A stretch of 64,000 bases of DNA from Chrysoperla carnea. Taxonomy: Eukaryota; Arthropoda; Insecta; Neuroptera; Chrysopidae. Position numbers and translations under genes: made by a program. The stretch spans positions 55,561,172 to 55,625,171 of the forward strand of contig NC_058339.1 in NCBI RefSeq assembly GCF_905475395.1. Direction: 5' to 3'. The stretch's first letter is position 1. Every line of letters begins with the position of its first letter. Below the pieces are notes generated by a model. The model searched no databases. It was not told the DNA's origin and saw only the letters and a program-made list of their open reading frames with translations. Below, one piece after another: positions 56,717-64,000 of the stretch.

Positions 56717-59284
56717 GTACGTATGCACTTAATACAATATAAGATAAATGTCTGTAAAGTTAGCACTATCTAATAATATTGTTTTTGTACTTTTTTTTGG
56801 CTTTATTTTTTGAAAAATTAATATTCAAATTTAAATAAAGACTAAAATTAAAACTGCTTTACAAAGTATCTAATCGTATTCAATCGTATATTTTTGATTA
56901 TTCAAGCTATACGTCGACATTACAAATGTAAGCATTTTTAAAGTATTTCGGTACGAATATATACTCAATGCCATTAAAAACAGACGAGTTAAACCATTCT
57001 AAGTTTTATTATAACATTACATATAATTCACGTATAATGTTATAATTATAACACTTAGAATGGTAAAACATTTAGGTTATAAAGAGTGAAATGAAAATGA
57101 TACAAAAAATTTTAAATTAACCGTACAGAGAATCGAAAAGAATTTTTTTACAAAAGACGTATAAAAGAGTGACAAAAGTAAGTTTCAGGTAAAAAACCGA
57201 TAGACTCTTATCATGTGATATCTACGGTTAAAGATATCCCTAGATCCACCGAGAATGAGGAATGAAAATTGCTTCTTGAGTACTAATGAATTTTTCTTTA
57301 AATATTTTATGTGCTGAAAATAATTGTCGAAGATGTTTCGTTCTAAAGTGATACCAAAAATTTTTATAATATATATGTTTATATAATAATTTTTATATAA
57401 ACAAATAAAAAAATTGAGTTTTTGGATTAAAAAAATTTTTTTTCAACTTAGTTACAATTCGTGACAAAATTCTGAAGAATAATTTACAGATTAACTCATT
57501 GGAAAGCTTTAATATAAAAACAATTCTTTTTTTATAAAAATTATATAGATAGGTATTATAAATGTACGTTTTGAGAAACGAAAACTTGAACGAATTTCTA
57601 CTCCAGTTTCAAACCAAGCACCTTCAAAAATTTACTTCAAACATAAGATACATAAGAAAAACATTGGTACAGCCACAGATATGCATCGTTTACATAAAAA
57701 GACTTAATAGACCCATCATTGAGCATAATTAAAAATTCGCGAGGAAAATTTTTGCAGGATACCGTTTAAAACATGCTCCTGAACGTAAAAGTATAAGTTG
57801 CCGGTGGGTATCCCGGTAGGATATTGTTTAAACAAATTTTTTTAAACAAATAAGTAATGTTGACCGAATTGCTTGGGAAAAAATTTTATATATTAGACAT
57901 TTCTATTCAACCCTCCAGTTTTCGAGAAAAAATTCGTAAAATTTGAAAAAACGCGATTTTTACTATTTTCACACATCAAAAATTCTTTGAAAAAATCAGA
58001 TTTTTAATAGATTTAAAATTTTTATTTATAGTGTAAAGCTAACTAAACAACATCTCGCAAAAATTTTTGGCTTAATTGCATTTTAAGTGATTGATTGTTA
58101 ATTGTTAAGAGAGCGCGCGAAAACCCTCCAAAAATATTCTGTTCAATGATAAAATTATATGATGCAACTTTTTCCGAAGCTCAATATTACTTATTTGCTT
58201 AAAAAAATATTTACGTTCAGGAGAATGTTTTAAACGGGATCCTGCAAAAGTTTTCTAAGCGAAAGTTAATCATGTTGAATGACGGATTTTGCTGGGTCTA
58301 TAAGAGTTTGATTCTTTGGTCAAGTTCTTAATTTATATCCGGACCCGGTGTATTGTCCAGTAGGTCTAACAACTTTTTTTGTTGTAAATTAAATGCGGTA
58401 GTGCTAACTTGAAAGATGTAAATAATAAACTTTCTTGCATAATAAAAATACTATTGATTTTTGTTTATAAATATTATTTTTGCATTACTCGTACATACAA
58501 CAACTGTAATATTGTTTATTGAACGTGATTACGTATTTGGATGTAAATACACGTGCTTTTTCAAGTATTTATAAAGGTGTTTTTTTATTATTTTATTATA
58601 AAAAAAAGTAATATCTTGATATTGATCAGATTGAAACATTATTAATTATTTATTGGTACAGTTTAATTATGTTTTTAATATATTTTAAAGCACGTGATTT
58701 ATTCAAGAGATGCGTAAATTATTTTATAAAATATAATAATATTTTAATTTATATTGAGATCAAAGATCATGTTTACTTTCTTTAATTATTATTATTATAG
58801 GTGAGATTTACCTACGCTTTTTGAAAATAAAAAAATGATGAAATATTTTTTTTTCCTTATAAACAAATAACTCTCAATTTGATAATGATTTCACTAAACT
58901 TAAAAATCTAATGAATAATATTTGATGAAATTTCTAGTCTCTTAATTTTAATTCCGGTATATGCAGTTTTGATTTTAAGCTAAATGTAAGATTAAGATCA
59001 AACTTAAAATAGGACTGTTTAAAGGTAAAAACCGGTACTTCAATCTTTATCATGAAAATATCTAATATTGTGTTACGTGTTTTTAATATAATTTACGTTA
59101 AATTTTGGGTAAATAGGATGTAATAATTTCTTCTTAAAATTTTTAATTATTAATAATAAATTGTAAAATAACTACAACAGTGGTTCTATATAAGGTATCT
59201 ACGAAAAGAAATAATCTTACTCTTCAACTTTTCTCAACCGATGTTTTTCTTCTTCAAATTAATTTATAATTTACTTTTTTATTA
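56717..59284. other. Probable intron of the 56469 gene
   Basis: AT-rich, no exon recognised on either strand, no repeat boundary assigned. Confidence 0.4.
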
Positions 59285-59495
59285 CACGCAAAAACTAATG
59301 AATTGATTTGAATGAAACTTAACAATGATATTGCTCATACATCATAATAACACATGAGCTATAATTTATAAAGGTATATTTAAAAAAAAAAATTAAATTT
59401 AATCTTACATTTTACTGCAATTATTTTAGCTGTGATGGCTATAAAGCGGTCGCTATTTACTTTTAAGCCTAGTGAAGCGGGCGGGTATCAAGCTA
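59285..59495. repeat. Interspersed repeat, relative of 44030-44485
   Basis: Shares AATAACACATGAG, CTATAATTTATAAAGGTATA and the end GAAGCGGGCGGGTATCAAGC with the copy at 44 kb. No ORF. Confidence 0.55.
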
Positions 59496-59984
59496 GTTTT
59501 ATATAAATAAATACTAATAACCGGCTAAAATTCAAAAACAGTTCCTATAATCATTTAAAATAAAAACATGTCTAATTAATAATTATAAATAATATAAAAC
59601 ATATCTAATAATTATCTAATTTAAATATTCATCAAGTATCCGGCATATATGTACTAGGTATAATGACGTACTATGAAATTTCATTGAACGAATATACAAT
59701 AAATATTTAATTTTTTTTAAACCGTAAATGTCTGTAATGTTTACGGTTTCTTTGGGTGTGATTATTATTTTAAAAAAAAATTTATAAGCACTTTCAATTT
59801 CATTGAAAAAATATTACGTGTATTCAATATTCAAACACGGAATTGTATAGCTGCAGATATCCCTTATTGTGTTTTTAAACATATACATAATAATATTATT
59901 TAAATTATTTTTTAAGATAGTACGTACGTCCGTTTCAAACAAGTCTAAAAAAAATATGCTCATAAATACATTTAGGCACTACTA

Positions 59985-60200
59985 GCGAGCCGCCCGGCTT
60001 CGCCCTGGTGCAATGCTGATACTAAATATACTACATAATGTGTTTATGTACTAAAATGTGTTTATTTACGACTTCCACATAAACCTTCCTCTTGAATCAC
60101 TCTATCTATTTAAAAAGGATCAAAATCCGTTGTGTAGTTTTAAAGATATAAGCATACATAGGGACAGACAGACAGCGGTAAGCGACTTTAGTTTATGCTA
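59985..60200. repeat. Interspersed repeat fragment with GC-rich start
   Basis: Begins GCGAGCCGCCCGGCTTCGCC and runs through ATCCGTTGTGTAGTTTTAAA and GGGACAGACAGACAGCGG, a pattern common in insect interspersed repeats. A 62-codon ORF crossing it has no domain. Confidence 0.5.
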
Positions 60201-61254
60201 TGTAGTGATGTGTGACATCAGTAGTGATACCGTACTTAATACTTAGACATTGTATTTATACATACAAATACCTACAACTAAATATTTAATAGTTGAAAGT
60301 ATCTTTTTGTTTCTGTTTATCTTTTCCTTAAATAGGGTGAAAATTGTTTTTTGGTTTCAAAAAATTCGTCATAAATTGATGCATCGATAAGTTGTTTTAA
60401 AAGAAAATATGTAGAAAACTTTGTTCCAACCTCGGTGGCAAATATATCTTTTACTAGAAAGCCCAACAAATTTTTAATTTAGCAATTTTCAAGAAGGCTA
60501 TTATTATTAACATCTATACCTATAATGTTATTACATTCTACAGAAAAGTGATTTTACAGACGTACTACCTTAAGTGATATATTTTTTTAATATTGTAATT
60601 AAAAATAATTTGATTATTTTTTATGATAGTCATAAAATTTATAAAAATAAAATGCATTTATTACGTTTTTTCTGTTATGCAATATTTCGTCCATATGTGT
60701 TTGATTTAAATGATACGTAAATTCAGTATTGAAAATTTCTATAAATCAGTTGTGAAATAATAAAAGCTATATTTTCTTATCCCCCTAAGCAACATTTTAT
60801 TTCGACTTTTATCATTATTAATTTATAAGATGCTGATGGATCCTTAGGAAACTTAAGGCTAAAATTCTAGACCAGAAATAAAAAGTGTTCGTATTATGTA
60901 AAATTAATCTATAGGTTAAAGATCTTTCCTTTCACAAAAATAAGAAAAACAAGAGATTTTAAATTTTTGAGACAAATAATCACTAGTTTTCAAAATAAAA
61001 TAATAGTCATTCCCTTCAACCGAATTTCATATCGTTTTATTTAGTGGCAATAACTAAATGCAAACATATATTTGTTGCATTTTTATTACGTCGAAGAATC
61101 AAGTTTCAAAGAATCACATTTTATTTTCAAACTTTAGTTAAATAAATAAGTATTTAATTTTAACTTGGTCGAGGCTTTAGATAATACAAGCTTTTTAAGC
61201 ATTAATGCTCCATTTTTCCAACATTTTCTGAAAGATACTGAGACTTGGCTATGT

Positions 61255-61410
61255 TAGATGATTTTTGTAGGTGTATTTTAAGGGATAAATTTTTGTTAGA
61301 AACATTTATCATTGTTTACCTCGAAAATAAATCGGACGGACAATCGAAAATAAATCGGACGGACAAACTTTAATATAATTTGTATATTTCATATATACAT
61401 TGTATAAATA
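61255..61410. repeat. Family A end fragment with a 23-bp tandem duplication
   Basis: TCGAAAATAAATCGGACGGA then CAA is repeated exactly at 61321-61366. The sequence after it (TTTGTATATTTCATATATAC) resembles the family A end. Confidence 0.6.
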
Positions 61411-61844
61411 GCATAAGATATAATTTTCACTTCATTTTATAAGCCCACTGTCTATTATTAAAATGAGAAAACATTTATATTATTATGAAAATTTTCCATA
61501 AAGGCTAAGTATAAAATATTCTTTTTTATGAATTTTAAAAATGCTTTAAATATAAAGTATTCTTATGTTATTTTTAAAAACTCTAATTAAAAATAATTTT
61601 TATAGTTTAATGAGGCTTATAAAATTAAAAAAAAAAAATAAATTGCATTGTTATGCGTTTTTTATGTAATCATGAATGTGTGATTTAGTTAATGATATGC
61701 AAATGCAATTTTAATCTTAATTAAAAAAGTGGCGTAGTTTTATGTAAATTTATTCTAATTACTTAATAACGACATTTGTTTTATTAGTGATTTGGGAATT
61801 GATATTTAAAAAACTAATAACGAAAATATAGTAGCTCAGTTGGT

Positions 61845-62125
61845 TAAGGCGTAACCAATTCCGTCCGCGGTATGCTTAGGGTAGCGGGTTCGATTCCCGC
61901 CGTCGCAACAAAATTAACTTAATTAATAGTAGTGATGGGTTGGTGTAGTGCATGGTATATGCATGAAGGAGGTGTACTCAGCCTCTGAAAATACTTAAGG
62001 AGCTGATAAATGAAATTACCAGCGGAAAGGTGGTAAAACACATATGGTACCACAATGGGCTCTATAGGCTAAGTGTGTCCTTCGTAGACAGCCAATATAA
62101 CCTAGCCTAACCTAATAAAGAAAAT
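61845..62125 (+). repeat. tRNA-derived SINE
   Basis: It opens with an A-box-like stretch (TAGCTCAGTTGGTTAAGGCG) and a B box (GGTTCGATTCCCG). The flanks do not form an acceptor stem, so this is not a tRNA gene. A tRNA-unrelated body follows (GGTTGGTGTAGTGCATGGTA, GGTGGTAAAACACATATGG), and the 3' end is CCTAGCCTAACCTAATAA. Layout is as for an insect SINE. Confidence 0.65.
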
Positions 62126-62394
62126 AGATATAAAACTAATAAATGCGTATATTAATGGAAAAATAAAATATAAACTACAAAAAAGCATGGGATGCTCGAT
62201 TTCCGTCCGTAGAGAAATTTAATACACCACGTATTAAAAGCATACTAAACATACACTACTAGGAGTTTTGACACTATTAATTATTTTTGATCTAAGAATA
62301 AAAAGTTAATTTATTTTATCAGCACTTTTTTTTTTTTTTTTTTAAACAAATAAAAGACAGTGGCATTGATTTCGGATTGCTGATAAATGAGAAC

Positions 62395-62830
62395 CAGACT
62401 GTGTACCTGAAGATTTCAGATGAGTGATCTGAAAATAGATGTTATTACAAATGAGGCGGTGTCAGAATTTAAATATTTATGAGAGCTTATAATTGATTAG
62501 ACTGCCGCTGCCTAGATTCGGACTCACAACCTCAGAGTCTAAGTAATCAAACAGATAAAGGTTATTATACCTTTACTCGGTCGGCCAATCGAAGTGGAAA
62601 TCGAGTTTACATTGCAAATACCACATTTCATAAAAGAGTAACAGTTGATATAATAGTGACAGTTACTCAGTTAATTCAAGATTGAAAGAAAAATAATAAG
62701 GAAAATATATGGAGGTGTTAGAGTTAAAGAGGAGGATTGGCGTATCCGAACCTTCAGAAGAAGAGGAAGGCCTCGCTTCAGATGGTTTGACTAAGTTCTG
62801 GATCTCCTGAAGGTGATGTAAGTCGCCTTC
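62395..62830 (+). pseudogene. LINE fragment interrupted by a tRNA-like SINE piece
   Basis: DVITNEAVSEFKYL is readable at about 62438-62480 and KIYGGVRVKEEDWRIRT with RRRGRPRFRWFD at about 62700-62795, both typical of the end of a LINE reverse-transcriptase ORF. Between them, on the minus strand, about 62500-62600 has an A-box-like TGGCCGACCGAGTAAAGG and B-box-like GGTTGTGAGTCCGAATC, which suggests a SINE inserted in an older LINE. Confidence 0.6.
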
Positions 62831-64000
62831 TAAGAGCGCCTTCTCTTACTACATGCATTTCTTCTGATCACCTCCACTATATTGCCATTTCATATCGTTT
62901 TTTCGTAACTTTTTTTTTTTCGGTATTTATCGTAAGTGGATGGAAAAAGTTCAATTTATACTTTGTAATAAAATTCAATTTAACTGTTTTTCAAACATTT
63001 CGAAATAGAATAAAACTTCTTTGTATTTATTTAATAAAAAAACAAAAAAAAATCTTGATTCATTCTTATGTAAATATTACACATTCAAATAAAAAAAAAT
63101 TATATACCTATGAGTTTTTTGTTTTTGGTCAGTGACTGCTGACTGAGAATAATTATATTATAAAAGTAAAAAAAAAAAAATGTAATACTTGTAAAACCAC
63201 TTATTATTTTGTATGGTGTACCAAACCTGTCAGTAAACTATTGTTTACGTTGTATTTTTCTGGTTTGTAGTTAAGTACGTACCTACTTACATTATTAGAT
63301 ACGTTTTTGTCGTAATAAATAATAAAACGTGAGTCTCTCTGCAGCGCCATCATAAAAAGTTGATATTTACAAAACCGCAGTTCAATTTGTGATCCGGAGG
63401 GCGCTAAGACTCCCAGCGTTTGCTATATTAATTACTTTAGACATCACTTCAAATGATAAACGTATCAACGTAAATATGTATCTAAATCTAAGCACATAAG
63501 TAAGTTGTTACCCATATAAAGATATTATTAAATTATGTTAAAAAAATATTTATAACATTAATATAACCTCGATTGTGAACTATATTCTCTTTTACCGACA
63601 AAATATTGTTATTTTACTTTGAATTTCCGCAATATTATGATAACGAGTGATTTTTGGGTGGACTCGCAAATATGGTTTTGTATCGGGGCGTTTTCAGCTC
63701 TACTTTCGGCCCGGTTTGTGTAGCTATACTATTTGGGCTCAATCTATCCACCAAGAAAGTTTGATCAAACCAGATATCATTGTTTTTTTTTTAAATTTTC
63801 CCTTTTTTTCCAATTTTTAAAAACTTAAAGTAGAAGGTGCACAATTACCTATATGTTACAACTGTCATAAATATTGAAAAATCAACTTTTTACGACAATT
63901 TTGAATTTAATGCGAGATTCGTACCTCTGTGCATCTGTGTCTCTGAATCTGTGTGAAACGCACGGATTTGCATAAAGCATATATGTAATTCGTGTGTTTT
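62831..64000. other. Probable intron or intergenic, nothing seen
   Basis: AT-rich with A and T runs. No ORF, RNA gene or recognised repeat. Confidence 0.35.

Noticed and set aside
61845..61915. tRNA gene
   Set aside because: A and B boxes are present, but the 5' and 3' flanks cannot pair as an acceptor stem and a SINE body follows.

Overview
The window looks like AT-rich nuclear DNA from an animal, most likely an insect. It has spliced protein genes with short GT-AG introns, long intergenic stretches, homopolymer runs, many small inverted-repeat elements, tRNA-derived SINE pieces and decayed LINE and hAT copies. I cannot place the species. No bacterial, viral or CRISPR features were seen.

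Layout. 1-7.6 kb: mostly intergenic, with one small two-exon minus-strand gene (1557-2343, product not recognised), a weak secreted-peptide ORF and a MITE. 7.6-24.7 kb: two tandem, same-strand paralogues dominate the window. The proximal gene (7657-16097, minus) reconstructs as a six-exon gene of about 1,949 codons. It has about 24 U1/matrin-type zinc fingers (C-x2-C ... H-x5-H), followed by a complete TUT1/Star-PAP-like nucleotidyltransferase. The distal gene (17434-24726, minus) is one 2,430-codon ORF with about 30 fingers of the same kind. It stops shortly before the region where the catalytic part would begin and has its own poly(A) signal. Inside it, a segment of about 1.7 kb is tandemly duplicated and almost identical.

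26.2-33.0 kb: an eleven-exon minus-strand homologue of TXNDC11 (thioredoxin-domain membrane protein, about 848 residues). Its introns carry a roughly 340-bp palindrome and a nested pair of repeats. 33-56 kb: no convincing host gene. This part holds dispersed repeat families, a hAT remnant with a transposase C-terminal fragment, a LINE reverse-transcriptase remnant, and exact or near-exact tandem duplications of 23 to 250 bp. 56.5 kb: a plausible first coding exon on the plus strand, ending in a splice donor. The rest of the window is then probably its intron, carrying SINE and LINE debris.

The most interesting content is the finger-array pair. An RNA-modifying polymerase appears to have gained a very large array of RNA-binding-type fingers, and a neighbouring duplicate keeps only the array. 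The sequence suggests a binder/enzyme pair, but the function is inference.
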